64,000 nucleotides of DNA from Paenibacillus lycopersici (GCF_010119935.1 NZ_CP048209.1:1607501-1671500); one strand, 5' to 3'; shown: positions 52,745 to 62,577, counted from the first letter of the stretch. Made by a program: numbers and translations. The notes: generated from the sequence alone by a model not told the origin.

Positions 52745-54610
52745 ATGAAGATTCGAATCGGGAAGAAAACGGGGATTACGGCCGCATTGATCGCCTTCGT
52801 CGGGGGCAATTCGCTGTTCGCGCCGTCCGCGCACGCCAGCAACTACACGGCGGTCGTGAATCCCGGCGCGCAATACCAAACGTTCGAAGGCTGGGGCACC
52901 TCGCTCGCGTGGTTCGCCAATCGGATCGGCGGCGCGCCGGACGCGGTACGGAACGGCTACGCGGACAAACTGTTCGGCAGCAGCGGGCTGAACATGAACA
53001 TCGTGCGCTACAATATCGGGGGCGGCGAGAATCCCGCTTATCCGAACAACATGGAGCTGCGGGCGCGCGTTCCCGGCTTTCAGCCGACGCAGGGCACCTA
53101 CGATTGGACGGCGGATGCCAATCAGCGCTGGTTCCTGCAGGCGGCGAAGTCGCGGATCCCTTCAAGCGAGTTCATCGCGGAGGCATTCTCGAATTCCCCG
53201 CCGTGGTGGATGACGCAGAGCGGCAGCGTGACGGGGAATTACGGGGCAGCCAACAATTTAAGGGACGATATGTACGACGCGTTCGCGGACTATCTCGTGA
53301 CGGTCAACAAGCATTTCAAGGATTACTGGGGCGTGACGTTCCGGACGCTGGAGCCGCTGAACGAGCCGAACGCGAGCTGGTGGACGTACGGCAACCGGCA
53401 GGAGGGGGCGCATTTTGACCGGAACAAGCAGGAGATCATGATCCAGAAGGTCGCCGATCTGCTCACGACGCAAGGCTCGCCGACCCAAGTAAGCGCTTCG
53501 GACGAGACGAGTATCGACGACGGACGCGATACGATCAACAGCTTCTCCGCGACGACCAAGAACGCGATCTGGCAGTACAACGTGCATACTTACGGCGGCA
53601 GCGACCGGGTCGGCTTCAACACGGCGGCGGCCGGCAAAAACATCTGGATGTCCGAGCACGGCGACGGCGACGCCTCCGGCATGCAGATGGCGCGTTCCAT
53701 CGTGTACGACCTCCGCTACATGAAGAACACGGGCTGGGTGTACTGGCAGGCGGTCGACGGCGGCGGCTGGGGACTGATGGATGTGAACGACCTGAACGAT
53801 CCGAATTCCAATTTCACGGCCGTGACCAACAAGAAATATTACGCGCTGGCGCAGTGGAGCAAATTCATCCGCCCCGGCTACAAAATCATCGACATCGGGG
53901 ACGGCAACTCCATCGCGGCGTACGACACGGTATCGAAGAATCTCGTCATCGTCACGCTGAACGACTCCAGCAGTTCCAATACGGTGACCTATGACCTGTC
54001 GGCTTTCTCGTCGATCACGGGATCGGTGACGGGGTATCAGACGGTGACGTCCACGGGCGATAATTTGGCGCCGATCACGGGGCTGACGCTGACGAACAAA
54101 ACGTTCCAACGCACGATTCCGGCGCAATCCACGGCTACGTTCGTCATCTCCGGCGCGAACTACACGCCGCAGCAGCCGGTCGACACGTCGGCGTACTACA
54201 AGCTCATCAACCGCAACAGCGGCAAGGTTCTCGACGTGACGGGCAGCTCGACGACGCTTGGGGCAGCGCTCGTGCAGAACACGGGCGGCAGCAACTACAG
54301 CCAGCAGTGGCAGTTCGTCGATGCGGGCAGCGGTTATTACAAGCTGAAGAACCGCGGCAGCGGGCAGCTCGCCGACGTCAATAACGCCTCGCAGAACGAC
54401 GGGATGCAGATTATTCAGTATAGCGATAACGGCGGCGCGAATCAGCAATGGGCGGTCACGGATGCGGGAGGCGGCTACGTGAAGCTGTTCAACAAGAACA
54501 GCAATAAACTGATGGACGTGAACGGGGAGTCCACCGCGGACGGGGCCGCGATCATCCAGTACACGGATCATGGCGGGAACAATCAGCAGTGGCAGCTGGT
54601 GAAGCAGTAG
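52745..54610 (+). CDS. Secreted GH30 glycosidase with ricin-type lectin domain
   Basis: 621 residues. Signal peptide about 1-32 (TAALIAFVGG...SAHAS). A GH30 TIM barrel plus beta-sandwich (about 33-475), acid/base Glu207 in LEPLNEPNASWW and nucleophile about Glu304 in WMSEHGDGD. The C-terminal ricin-B-like beta-trefoil (about 480-621) has three QQW repeats. GH30 enzymes of this shape cleave beta-1,6-galactan, beta-1,6-glucan or glucosylceramide-type substrates; galactan fits with the beta-galactosidase elsewhere in the window (inference). ATG 52745 is preferred over TTG 52742. Confidence 0.92.
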   Translation: MKIRIGKKTGITAALIAFVGGNSLFAPSAHASNYTAVVNPGAQYQTFEGWGTSLAWFANRIGGAPDAVRNGYADKLFGSSGLNMNIVRYNIGGGENPAYPNNMELRARVPGFQPTQGTYDWTADANQRWFLQAAKSRIPSSEFIAEAFSNSPPWWMTQSGSVTGNYGAANNLRDDMYDAFADYLVTVNKHFKDYWGVTFRTLEPLNEPNASWWTYGNRQEGAHFDRNKQEIMIQKVADLLTTQGSPTQVSASDETSIDDGRDTINSFSATTKNAIWQYNVHTYGGSDRVGFNTAAAGKNIWMSEHGDGDASGMQMARSIVYDLRYMKNTGWVYWQAVDGGGWGLMDVNDLNDPNSNFTAVTNKKYYALAQWSKFIRPGYKIIDIGDGNSIAAYDTVSKNLVIVTLNDSSSSNTVTYDLSAFSSITGSVTGYQTVTSTGDNLAPITGLTLTNKTFQRTIPAQSTATFVISGANYTPQQPVDTSAYYKLINRNSGKVLDVTGSSTTLGAALVQNTGGSNYSQQWQFVDAGSGYYKLKNRGSGQLADVNNASQNDGMQIIQYSDNGGANQQWAVTDAGGGYVKLFNKNSNKLMDVNGESTADGAAIIQYTDHGGNNQQWQLVKQ

Positions 54611-54655
54611 AGGGAGGAAGCCGTAAGCCGCAGTTGCATGCAAGCGTATGAAAAG

Positions 54656-54695
54656 TCCCCTGGTCCAAGTGCCTTGAGGCGCTTGGACCAGGGGA
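54656..54695. terminator. 18-bp bidirectional terminator hairpin
   Basis: Arms TCCCCTGGTCCAAGTGCC (54656-54673) and GGCGCTTGGACCAGGGGA (54678-54695) with one T-G pair, loop TTGA, between convergent genes. Confidence 0.8.
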
Positions 54696-54704
54696 TTAGT
54701 CGGT

Positions 54705-56348
54705 TTATTGAAGCGCGAACGCCGCCCCGCCGCTGGCATAACCAGTAACGTTGTTAATTAAGCTAATCCCTGCTGCCGTCGCGCTGAATACGAGCAAATA
54801 ACGCGTATTCGCCGAAACCGGGATACTCAGGCCCGTAGTCTGGCCAGAGCTAAACGTACCGATTGCAAGTACTCCCGTCAATGCCGGAGCCAACGTTACG
54901 GTCGCGCCTGGAACAGGGGTAAACATATTGCTTGGCCCAGTGGAACTGTAGAGCTGCGCTGTTATCGTGACTGTCGAACCGACTAGCGTTTGTGCAACCG
55001 TTGTGCTGAAGTAAGCGGATAATGAGGTCAAGGTACCGTTCGCCGGAACGGAAAACGCATAGTTGAGATCCCCATCAGGGGCAGAACCTGGACCCGTCAG
55101 ATCAATTAGGCCTGAGGAAACGTTAACGCCGCTTACCGAATTTCCAAAACCCAGGGCGGCACCGGTTCCTTGGAGGCCGCCTGCAATTGTTGTTAGCGAA
55201 ACCGGTTTACCGGAAGCGAACGGAACGATTGCCATTCCCCCGGCTCCCGGAGGTCCTTGGATTCCCTGGATTCCTTGGAGTCCATTCACTCCTGCCGGCC
55301 CAGCCGGTCCTGCGGGTCCAGCCGGTCCTGCGGGTCCAGCGGGTCCTGCGGGTCCTGCTGGTCCTGTCGCTCCTGCGGGTCCTGCGGGTCCTGCGGGTCC
55401 AGCCGGTCCAACAGCGCCGGTATCGCCAGTGTCGCCCTTGGCGCCATCAGCGCCGGCCGCGCCAGTGTCGCCTTTGTCGCCTTTGACTCCAGCCGGTCCG
55501 GTATCGCCAGTGTCGCCCTTGGCGCCATCAGCGCCGGCCGCGCCGGTATCGCCCTTGTCACCTTTGGCTCCGGCCGCGCCAGTGTCGCCCTTGTCGCCTT
55601 TGGCGCCATCAGCTCCGGCAGCACCGGCATCGCCCTTGTCGCCCTTAGCGCCAGCAGCACCAGTGTCGCCCTTATCGCCTTTGGCTCCAGCGGCACCGGT
55701 GTCGCCCTTATCGCCTTTGGCTCCAGCGGCACCAGTGTCGCCTTTGTCACCCTTAGCTCCGGCTGCGCCGGTATCGCCCTTAGCCCCGGTCGAGCCCGAC
55801 CCGGAAGATCCCGCCGGTCCGGTATCGCCTTTGTCGCCCTTGTCGCCTTTCGCACCCGTATCGCCTTTGTCGCCCTTATCGCCTTTCGGCCCTACGACGG
55901 GTTCGACCGGGTTCTTGATCGCGACCAATTGCTTCTTGGCATCCCATTCCACCTGCGCGTCGAACAATTCGGCCAGGAAACGGAGCGGTACCATGACTCG
56001 GCCCTGGTCAATAATGCCTGGCTGGTCGAGCGTAACCTTCGTTTCCTTGCCGTTCTTGTTCACGATTGCGGCCGAGCTGCCGATCGGCAGCTTGCCGGAC
56101 GTCGTGCCTTTCGACGCCGTAACCGTCTTGGCGGCGGCGTCCCAGCTCAACGTAACGCCCATCGTATCGCCGACCAGCTTGATCGGGACGAGCACGCTGC
56201 TGCCTGCGATCATCGGTTCGGCGTCGCCCGAAACGATCTTGCCGTCGACGACGACGGAGATGCCGGCGGCCTGGACCGCCGGGACGGACATGAGCGCCAT
56301 GGCAAGCGTGAATACGACCGAAGTCTTCTGCCATCTTTTCTTGAACAT
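54705..56348 (-). CDS. Collagen-like surface protein: stalk domain, about 70 GXY triplets, BclB-type C-terminus
   Basis: 547 residues from ATG 56348 (the frame extends to 56384 but GGAGAGAGG lies between). Signal peptide about 1-27 ([18 protein letters not shown]). A copper-amine-oxidase-N1-like stalk domain (about 28-147: [39 protein letters not shown]) common in Paenibacillaceae surface proteins. About 70 collagen triplets ([12 protein letters not shown]) with one break at GSGST. C-terminal domain [18 protein letters not shown]...[18 protein letters not shown] matches BclB-type exosporium glycoproteins. It is likely secreted and trimeric, on spores or cell surface. Confidence 0.9.
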   Translation of the reverse strand: MFKKRWQKTSVVFTLAMALMSVPAVQAAGISVVVDGKIVSGDAEPMIAGSSVLVPIKLVGDTMGVTLSWDAAAKTVTASKGTTSGKLPIGSSAAIVNKNGKETKVTLDQPGIIDQGRVMVPLRFLAELFDAQVEWDAKKQLVAIKNPVEPVVGPKGDKGDKGDTGAKGDKGDKGDTGPAGSSGSGSTGAKGDTGAAGAKGDKGDTGAAGAKGDKGDTGAAGAKGDKGDTGAAGAKGDKGDAGAAGADGAKGDKGDTGAAGAKGDKGDTGAAGADGAKGDTGDTGPAGVKGDKGDTGAAGADGAKGDTGDTGAVGPAGPAGPAGPAGATGPAGPAGPAGPAGPAGPAGPAGPAGVNGLQGIQGIQGPPGAGGMAIVPFASGKPVSLTTIAGGLQGTGAALGFGNSVSGVNVSSGLIDLTGPGSAPDGDLNYAFSVPANGTLTSLSAYFSTTVAQTLVGSTVTITAQLYSSTGPSNMFTPVPGATVTLAPALTGVLAIGTFSSGQTTGLSIPVSANTRYLLVFSATAAGISLINNVTGYASGGAAFALQ

Positions 56349-56533
56349 AACGTTGGGCCTCTCTCCTGCCTGTTGAAGCTGCATCGCTTCGCGGCATTAA
56401 TAGTTTCGAGATTAATATAGCACAGAGAATGGCCATTTTTTACCAATTAATTTCGCTATTCTTCACAATATTGTGACATTTCGTCACAAAAAAGAAAGCC
56501 CTTCCACTTCCGGCAGGAAGCGAAAGAGCAAGT

Positions 56534-56902
56534 TTACAGCGAGAAATCCCCTTTGATCGCCACTTTATCCTTGACGACCGTCTCCATATAATTCTTGCCC
56601 CAGCTGTACATCGCCTCGAGAATCGGCATGAGGCTCGTCCCGAGCTCGGTCAAGGAATACTCCACTTTGGGCGGCACGACGGGATAAACGTTCCGGTGGA
56701 CGATGAGATCGTCCTCCAGCTCGCGCAGCTGGCTGACGAGCATGCGCTGCGTAATGTCGGGAATCAGACTCTTCAGCTCGCCGAAGCGTTTGGTGCCCTC
56801 TTTGCCGAGATGCCAGAGAATCAGCATTTTCCATTTGCCGCCGATGACGGACAGCGTCAGTTCCTTCTCGCAATTGAACGTTTTCTCGTCCAGATGTCCC
56901 AT
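56534..56902 (-). CDS. hxlR: HxlR-family transcriptional regulator
   Basis: 122 residues, winged [56 protein letters not shown] and VEYSLTELG are classic HxlR/MarR-like features. A conserved Cys (NCEKELT, residue 11) could sense aldehydes or oxidants, as in YodB/HypR relatives. Divergent from hxlAB, the same arrangement as in B. subtilis, where HxlR activates hxlAB in response to formaldehyde (established knowledge). GGAGGTTGC precedes ATG 56902. Confidence 0.9.
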   Translation of the reverse strand: MGHLDEKTFNCEKELTLSVIGGKWKMLILWHLGKEGTKRFGELKSLIPDITQRMLVSQLRELEDDLIVHRNVYPVVPPKVEYSLTELGTSLMPILEAMYSWGKNYMETVVKDKVAIKGDFSL

Positions 56903-56950
56903 GATTGCAACCTCCTCCGACCCTCATTATAGCCCACGGTATACTTTTAA

Positions 56951-56972
56951 GCACTAGCTAAGAAAAAAGTGC
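56951..56972. promoter_or_regulatory. Candidate HxlR operator
   Basis: GCACT (56951-56955) and AGTGC (56968-56972) form an inverted repeat with a 12-base gap, midway between the divergent hxlR and hxlA genes. Confidence 0.4.
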
Positions 56973-56999
56973 GTACTACCTTTCTTGCAGGCATGGGGC

Positions 57000-57005
57000 T
57001 ATACT
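57000..57005 (+). promoter_or_regulatory. -10 element of hxlAB
   Basis: TATACT with no good -35 at normal spacing, as expected for an activated promoter. Confidence 0.4.
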
Positions 57006-57055
57006 AGCATCGAACGAGAAAGACATGCAAACATGGAGAAGGAGCGGATAATAGC

Positions 57056-57688
57056 ATGGAACTTCAATTGGCATTGGATTTGGTAGACATCCACGGAGCG
57101 AAGCAAGTGGTGAAAGAGGTCGCGCCGTATATCGATATCGTCGAGATCGGAACGCCGGTCGTCATTAACGAAGGGCTTCATGCCGTTAAGGCGATCAAGG
57201 ACGAATTCCCGTCGCTCAAGGTGCTCGCCGACCTGAAAATCATGGATGCCGGAGGCTACGAAGTGATGAAAGCGTCCGAAGCCGGCGCGGACATCATTAC
57301 GGTGCTCGGCGTCTCCGACGATGCGACCATCAAAGGCGCGGTCGACGAAGCGCGCAAGCAGAACAAGAAGATCATGGTCGACATGATCAACGTGAAGGAT
57401 ATCGCGGGACGCGCCCAAGAAATCGACAACCTCGGCGTCGACTATATTTGCGTCCACTCCGGCTACGATCATCAAGCCGCAGGCAAGAACTCGTTCGAGG
57501 ACCTGGCGACGATCAAGCGCGTCGTGAAACGGGCGAAGACGGCGATCGCCGGCGGCATCAAGCTGCAGACGCTGCCCGAAGTCATCGGCGCGCAGCCGGA
57601 CCTGGTCATCGTCGGCGGCGGCATTACCGGCTCCGACGACAAGCAGGCGGTAGCGGCGGAGATGCAGCGGCTGATCAAGCAAGGGTAA
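57056..57688 (+). CDS. hxlA: 3-hexulose-6-phosphate synthase
   Basis: 210 residues. Condenses formaldehyde with ribulose 5-phosphate (RuMP pathway, formaldehyde detoxification). OMP-decarboxylase-superfamily barrel with LALDLVDIHGAK, EIGTPVVINEG, LADLKIMDAG (active-site Asp-x-Lys-x-x-Asp), MVDMINVKD, CVHSGYDHQAAG, GGIKLQTLPEV and IVGGGITGS. GGAGCGGATAATAGC precedes ATG 57056. The isomerase partner follows 5 bases downstream. Confidence 0.94.
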   Translation: MELQLALDLVDIHGAKQVVKEVAPYIDIVEIGTPVVINEGLHAVKAIKDEFPSLKVLADLKIMDAGGYEVMKASEAGADIITVLGVSDDATIKGAVDEARKQNKKIMVDMINVKDIAGRAQEIDNLGVDYICVHSGYDHQAAGKNSFEDLATIKRVVKRAKTAIAGGIKLQTLPEVIGAQPDLVIVGGGITGSDDKQAVAAEMQRLIKQG

Positions 57689-57693
57689 GGCAG

Positions 57694-58251
57694 ATGTCTT
57701 CACGAACACCGGTCATGACCATCATGCAGGAGCTGGAGCGAACGCTTCAGGCCGTTCGGTCCGACGAAATCGCGATGCTTGCACGGCAAGTGACGAACGC
57801 GCGGCGCATCTTCGTCGCCGGGGCCGGCAGATCCGGACTGATGATGCGGGCATTCGCGATGCGGCTGATGCATATGGGCTTCAGCGCTTACGTCGTCGGC
57901 GAGACCGTGACGCCCGGCATTGCCGAAGGCGATCTGCTCGTGATCGGCTCCGGCTCGGGCGAGACCAAGACGCTGGCCGCCATGGCGGCCAAAGCCAAGA
58001 GCATCGGCGCGGCGGTCGCGGCCGTGACCATCGTGCCGGAGTCGACGATCGGCAAGCTTGCCGCCGTCAGCGTGATCATTCCCGCCGCGACGAAAGACAG
58101 CGCGACGGGCGCGGCCTCGTCCGTTCAGCCGATGGGCAGCCTGTTCGAGCAAGCGTTGCTGCTGCTGCTCGATGCGCTGGTGCTGCAGCTTATGGAGAGC
58201 GAGGCGCTTCAAGGCGCGGCCATGTTCACGAACCACGCCAATTTGGAATAG
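57694..58251 (+). CDS. hxlB: 6-phospho-3-hexuloisomerase
   Basis: 185 residues, SIS domain. Converts hexulose 6-phosphate to fructose 6-phosphate. RRIFVAGAGRSGLMMRAFAMRLMHMG, SGSGETKTLAAMAAKAK and DSATGAASSVQPMGSLFEQ match the HxlB/PHI family. It starts 5 bases after hxlA with AAGG just ahead. A bidirectional hairpin follows the gene. Confidence 0.93.
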   Translation: MSSRTPVMTIMQELERTLQAVRSDEIAMLARQVTNARRIFVAGAGRSGLMMRAFAMRLMHMGFSAYVVGETVTPGIAEGDLLVIGSGSGETKTLAAMAAKAKSIGAAVAAVTIVPESTIGKLAAVSVIIPAATKDSATGAASSVQPMGSLFEQALLLLLDALVLQLMESEALQGAAMFTNHANLE

Positions 58252-58289
58252 ACCCAAACGAATAAACCTAGACGAATAGCCGCAAACGA

Positions 58290-58341
58290 AAACTCAGCAT
58301 CCATGCCGACGGAACGCCGCCGGCGTACGGATGCTGAGTTT
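58290..58341. terminator. 13-bp bidirectional terminator
   Basis: Arms AAACTCAGCATCC (58290-58302) and GGATGCTGAGTTT (58329-58341) between convergent hxlB and the sigma-factor gene. Confidence 0.75.
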
Positions 58342-58347
58342 GTTTGC

Positions 58348-58911
58348 TCATGTCAGCTGCATGGTTTGCGGCTTTTCCAGCTTCTGCAGCTTCTGGAGCT
58401 TCTTCTTGCAGCGGTGGATCTGCGTCTTCAAGGTGCCGATCGATTTCTGCTGGAGCGAGGCAAGCTGCTCGTAGGTCATTCCGTACCCGTACAGCAGCAG
58501 CATCGACCGGCGCTGCTCGGGGTCCAAGTGCTGCAGCATCTCGTACGCCTCCGACGATTCGAATTCGCTGCCGATCCCGCCGTCGCCGGCGCCCGAAATC
58601 AAGTCCATCCGCTCGAAGACCGTTTCGCGGCTGCACTTCCGCTTCCGATAGAGATCGATCGCCGTGTTCCTCGCGATGATGTACAACCGCCCGTCCTGCA
58701 CGTCCCCGGCCGTCAGCATGCCGAATTTGCGGAAGATCTTCATGAACGTCTCCTGTACCGCGTCTTGCGCGAGAAAAGGATCCCGCAATATTTTGTAGAC
58801 GTACGCATACACGCGCTTGCTATGTTCTTTATAGTAAGCCGTGAACCGCTCGTTAGCAGACGCTGTAACAGCGGCAGTAACGGTAGCGGCAACAGTAGCC
58901 GTGAGGGTCAT
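58348..58911 (-). CDS. ECF-type sigma factor following a VanZ gene
   Basis: 187 residues from ATG 58911 (TTG 58917 possible). Region 2 (RVYAYVYKILRDPFLAQDAVQETFMKIFRKF, GRLYIIARNTAIDLYRKRK) and region 4 (LDPEQRRSMLLLYGYGMTYEQLASLQQKSIGTLKTQIHRCKKKLQ). The first 15 residues (TATVAATVTAAVT) come from a short DNA repeat and are unlikely to matter. It lies immediately downstream of the VanZ-like gene with no anti-sigma gene. Regulon unknown. Confidence 0.85.
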   Translation of the reverse strand: MTLTATVAATVTAAVTASANERFTAYYKEHSKRVYAYVYKILRDPFLAQDAVQETFMKIFRKFGMLTAGDVQDGRLYIIARNTAIDLYRKRKCSRETVFERMDLISGAGDGGIGSEFESSEAYEMLQHLDPEQRRSMLLLYGYGMTYEQLASLQQKSIGTLKTQIHRCKKKLQKLQKLEKPQTMQLT

Positions 58912-58917
58912 CGTCAA

Positions 58918-59487
58918 TCATCCTTTCCCGCCTAGAATCGCGGTGTTCGCGCGGTCGGCCTGGATCGCCGTCTTGCCCGGCTTGGCTTGCGCGTCGCGTC
59001 TCGCGTCCCAATACGCGGCATACAATCGGAACACGAAGCAGCCAAGCAAGCCGCCGGCGGTATTCAGCAGCAGATCGTCGACGTCGAACACGCCGACGTT
59101 CAAGACGGCCTGCGAGGTTTCCAGCATCAGGCTGAAGCCGAACGAAACGGTCAGGGCGCGGAGCATCGGGCGTCCGCCGCTCCCCGACAGCAAGCCGGCG
59201 AACGAACCGAGCGGCATGAAGATCGCCATATTGCCGAACAGGCAGAGCAAGTCGTACAGCGTTCGCCCGCGCAGCGACCGCTTGATTTCCCTGAACGGCT
59301 CCTGGTTGCCCGCATGAATGCGCTCGTTGACGTAACCGGCATGCTGCAAGGCATATTTCAACTGGTGAATGAGATAGGCAGCGTCGATACGGCCGAATTT
59401 GAATACGATGATTTCGATGGTGGCGGCTATGTACAGAACAAGCAGGATGCCTATCGTGAAGCGGGTGAAGGGTCGTGTGCGGCACAT
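58918..59487 (-). CDS. VanZ-family membrane protein
   Basis: 189 residues with about four TM helices (TIGILLVLYIAATIEIIVF; LCLFGNMAIFMPLGSFAGLL; ALTVSFGFSLMLETSQAV; DDLLLNTAGGLLGCFVF). NMAIFMPLG and ETSQAVLNVGVFDVDDLLLNTAGG are VanZ signatures; VanZ proteins are linked to envelope antibiotic tolerance. AAAGGA precedes ATG 59487. Its stop lies just ahead of the sigma-factor start, so the two are co-transcribed. Confidence 0.88.
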   Translation of the reverse strand: MCRTRPFTRFTIGILLVLYIAATIEIIVFKFGRIDAAYLIHQLKYALQHAGYVNERIHAGNQEPFREIKRSLRGRTLYDLLCLFGNMAIFMPLGSFAGLLSGSGGRPMLRALTVSFGFSLMLETSQAVLNVGVFDVDDLLLNTAGGLLGCFVFRLYAAYWDARRDAQAKPGKTAIQADRANTAILGGKG

Positions 59488-59744
59488 CGTGATCTTGTCC
59501 TTTCCAAGCTGGCGTTGCTGTTAAGCATAGCCGGAAGAGTTTAAGAAGATCTTAGGGGAATTCTTAAACTTTCCTTAAACCGGCGTCCGGAGTGCCGCCA
59601 GCGGCCATTGAACTAACTGCCTGCGCCGGGCGAATACGGCGTATTCGCAGGAGGCCGGGACGATTATGCCATTCGGGACGATCATGCCATTCTATAGAAA
59701 AGACCCCGCCGATTGCTCCATAGCGGGTTGCCCGATCCGACCTT
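59488..59744. other. Intergenic region between VanZ and the PAS kinase
   Basis: A CGAATACG...CGTATTCG hairpin (about 59631-59648) and a two-copy 18-bp direct repeat, CGGGACGATTATGCCATT (about 59656-59691). Confidence 0.55.
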
Positions 59745-61565
59745 CTATATCGATATCGGCAGCGAGATGTCGATGCTGGTTCCTTGTCCGACTTTGCTTT
59801 CGACGCGGATGCTGCCGGCGTGATTCTCGATGATCTTCTGACTGACCATGAAGCCCAGCCCGGTTCCTGTCTCCTTGGTCGTGTAGAAGGGCTGCCCCAG
59901 CTTCGCGAGCACGTCCTCCGGAATGCCGCAGCCTTCGTCGGTGAGACGAATCCGCAGCGACTGATCCTGTTCGTTCATGACTTGAATGCGGACGATACCG
60001 CCCTTCGGCATGGATTCGATCGCATTCTTGATAAAGTTGATGAACACCTGCTTGATCTGATTCTCGTCGCAATAGATAGGCGTGACGCCGGGCTTGATCT
60101 CCGTCGTAAACTGCACGTTGTTCAGGTTCGCCTGCGAATCCAGCAGCGTCATCACCTGGCTCAAGAGGACGCGAATGTCCTTGCGCTCGTATTTGATCGT
60201 CTGCGGCTTGGCCAGAATGAGCAGCTCGCTCAGAATCAATTCGATCCGCTCGATTTCGGAGGTCATGATATCGAAGTACTTCTGTTTCTCGCCGATGCCG
60301 GCTTTCATTAATTGCACGAAGCCCTTGATCGAGGTAATGGGGTTTCGGATTTCGTGGGCGATGCCGGCGGCCAATTGCCCGGCGACCGATAGCTTCTCGG
60401 CATTCTTCATATGTTCCTGCGCCATTTTCCATCCCGTAATGTCCCGGAAGATGACCGAGAACCCGGACTGGCCGTCTTTGCCGTCCAGGATCGGCGAAGC
60501 GGTAAGAATCACGTTGAGCAATTCGCCGTTCTTGCGCTGGCGGACGGTTTCGAAGCCGTGAATCGACTGTCCGCTCATAATGGTGACGTAGTTATGATCG
60601 ACTTCAGGGTACGATTTGCTCGGAATGATCGGGACTTGCGTGAGATGCAGGCCGATGATTTCATCATTCGACCACCCGAATGTCCGTTCGAAGGCTTCGT
60701 TCACGCGATAGATCCGGGAATCGTGATCGAAGATGGCGATGGGATCCGCATTGTCCTCGATGAAGGACTCCAATTGCGAGGCTTTGGCGATGAGCTCCTT
60801 CTCTGCGAGCTTGCGGGGGCTGACGTCGCGGCAGATCCCCGTGATGCCGACGATCATGCCGTTGTGGTCCCGCAGCGGCGAAAGCGTCGCTTCCACGTCC
60901 AGCAGCTGCCCGTCCTTGCACCGGCGGACCGTCTCGAGGCCGACGACCGTTTCGCCGGCCTTGATGCGCCGATGAACGGCAGTCATCGCGTCCTTGAGGA
61001 AGTCGGGGATGAGAAGCAGCGGTTTCCCTTTGATCTCGTCCGCGGACCAGCCGAACAGCCGCTCGAAAGCGGGATTCACGTCCACGACGTTCTCCTCCGC
61101 ATCGATCATCCAGATGGCGTCCGCGTTATGCCTGATGAACGACTCCAGCTGCATGGTCTTCGCGCTCAGCTTCTGTTCGGCGAATTTCCGCTCGGTAATG
61201 TCTTTGATCTGCGCGATGTAGCGGAAGGGCTGCGCGGACTCGTCCCGCAGCAGCGAGAGCACGAGATGCCCCCATACCGTAACCCCGTTCTTATGTAAAT
61301 ATCGCATTTCCGCGGGATAGGATTCGCATTCGCCGTCCCGGAGCCGATCGACCATGTCGCGGGCCACAGGACCGTCGAGCGGATGCGCGAGATCCTGCAG
61401 CGTCATGCCCGGGAGTTCCGATTCCTCGTAGCCGAGCATTCGGCCGAGCGACGCGTTAACGTGCAGCAGTGCGCAGTCGGCATCCAGCAAGGCCATGCCG
61501 ATCGGGGCGTATTGGAATGCAATCGAGAACAGCTCAGACTTCGCATCGTGTAAGTGAACGGTCAT
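59745..61565 (-). CDS. Multi-PAS sensor histidine kinase, sporulation-kinase type
   Basis: 606 residues without membrane segments. Three PAS domains (about 10-125, 130-250, 255-380; each ends with a PAC such as AQIKDITERKFAEQ), HisKA with phosphoacceptor His404 in GIAHEIRNPITSIKGF, and HATPase with FIKNAIESMP, TDEGCGIPED and GTGLGFMVSQKIIENH. This order is like the KinA/KinE family feeding the Spo0F-Spo0A phosphorelay (family knowledge); no response regulator adjoins, which fits. CAAGGAGGAATT precedes ATG 61565; longer frames to 61619 lack a site. Confidence 0.92.
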   Translation of the reverse strand: MTVHLHDAKSELFSIAFQYAPIGMALLDADCALLHVNASLGRMLGYEESELPGMTLQDLAHPLDGPVARDMVDRLRDGECESYPAEMRYLHKNGVTVWGHLVLSLLRDESAQPFRYIAQIKDITERKFAEQKLSAKTMQLESFIRHNADAIWMIDAEENVVDVNPAFERLFGWSADEIKGKPLLLIPDFLKDAMTAVHRRIKAGETVVGLETVRRCKDGQLLDVEATLSPLRDHNGMIVGITGICRDVSPRKLAEKELIAKASQLESFIEDNADPIAIFDHDSRIYRVNEAFERTFGWSNDEIIGLHLTQVPIIPSKSYPEVDHNYVTIMSGQSIHGFETVRQRKNGELLNVILTASPILDGKDGQSGFSVIFRDITGWKMAQEHMKNAEKLSVAGQLAAGIAHEIRNPITSIKGFVQLMKAGIGEKQKYFDIMTSEIERIELILSELLILAKPQTIKYERKDIRVLLSQVMTLLDSQANLNNVQFTTEIKPGVTPIYCDENQIKQVFINFIKNAIESMPKGGIVRIQVMNEQDQSLRIRLTDEGCGIPEDVLAKLGQPFYTTKETGTGLGFMVSQKIIENHAGSIRVESKVGQGTSIDISLPISI

Positions 61566-61657
61566 AATTCCTCCTTGAGCAGGATGAGACTTTCCCATGA
61601 CATTAGACATTAAAGGCATTAATTCCTTGTGCCTGGCTAGGTTTTGGCAAAAATAAA

Positions 61658-61685
61658 TGCCCCCGATCGCGGCGGATCGGGGGCA
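61658..61685. terminator. Terminator hairpin between transporter and kinase genes
   Basis: Perfect 11-bp arms TGCCCCCGATC (61658-61668) and GATCGGGGGCA (61675-61685). On the minus strand TTTATTTTTG follows, so it probably ends the transporter operon. Confidence 0.75.
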
Positions 61686-61730
61686 TGGACTGCGAAGCCG
61701 TTATGAATACAGCCTAACGAACCGTTCGCG

Positions 61731-62558
61731 TTACATCTTGATCGAACCGCTCGAGATGCCTTCGACGAAATTGCGCATCAGCAAGGAGAACAGGATCAAG
61801 AGCGGCAGGGAGGCGAGCGTGTAAGCGGCCATCATGCCGCCGTAATCGCTGAGCCCGTGGTTGCCCGCGGACGCCTCGAAGGAGACGAGGGCGACGGTCA
61901 GCGTCTGATGCACCCGATCGAGCAGCAAGGACGGCAGCAAGTAATCGTTCCACAAGCTGTTGATGTTCATGATGCCGACCGTCGTGCAGATCGGAACCGA
62001 CAGCGGAAGCACGATCGAGAGGAAGATGATGCGGTTGCCCGCGCCGTCGATCCGGGCGGCTTCGAACAATTCGTTCGACAGCTGCTCGAAGAATGTCTTG
62101 AGCACGAACACGGTGAAGGCCTGGCCGCCTGCGATATACGGCAGAATAAGCGCCCAGTAGCTGTCGGACAATCCGAGCTTCTTGATTTGCAGATAGAGCG
62201 GGATCAGCGTCAGGAAGCCCGGAATGAGCAGCAGGCAGAAGACGAGCATGAACAGCGAGTTCTTGAACGGGAACTTGAGCTTGGCGAATGCGTACGCGCT
62301 CATCGCCGAGAACAGCAGAATGAACACGACGCTGACGATGACGATGATGATGGAGTTCAAGATCGGCGTATCGATCTTGCCCCAGGCGGTCGAATAATTG
62401 CCCCATTCGAAGTGCTTCGGAATATTGATCGTGCTGGCCGCGAAGTCGATCGGCGTCTTGACCGAGTTTTCCAGCAGGAAGTAGATCGGCAGCAGAGTGA
62501 TGATAATCAGCACGACGAGAATCGTTTGTCCTAGGGACGGCATGCGTATCGATTTCAT
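61731..62558 (-). CDS. Carbohydrate ABC transporter permease, MalG-like
   Basis: 275 residues, six predicted TM helices starting at LVVLIIITLLPIYFLLENS. EAA loop NELFEAARIDGAGNRIIFLSIVLPLS. GGAGGGCGCAACC precedes ATG 62558. Works with the MalF-like partner upstream; no ATPase gene is visible. Confidence 0.93.
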   Translation of the reverse strand: MKSIRMPSLGQTILVVLIIITLLPIYFLLENSVKTPIDFAASTINIPKHFEWGNYSTAWGKIDTPILNSIIIVIVSVVFILLFSAMSAYAFAKLKFPFKNSLFMLVFCLLLIPGFLTLIPLYLQIKKLGLSDSYWALILPYIAGGQAFTVFVLKTFFEQLSNELFEAARIDGAGNRIIFLSIVLPLSVPICTTVGIMNINSLWNDYLLPSLLLDRVHQTLTVALVSFEASAGNHGLSDYGGMMAAYTLASLPLLILFSLLMRNFVEGISSGSIKM

Positions 62559-62577
62559 GGTTGCGCCCTCCTTTGGC

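Noticed and set aside
52492..53418. 308-codon ORF ahead of and within the GH30 gene
   Set aside because: Frame-shifted shadow; the GH30 frame has signal peptide and catalytic motifs.
55063..56376. 437-codon Pro/Ser/Ala-rich ORF on the plus strand
   Set aside because: Antisense of the collagen-like gene; the repeat makes the opposite strand open. The sense strand has signal peptide, domains and ribosome site.
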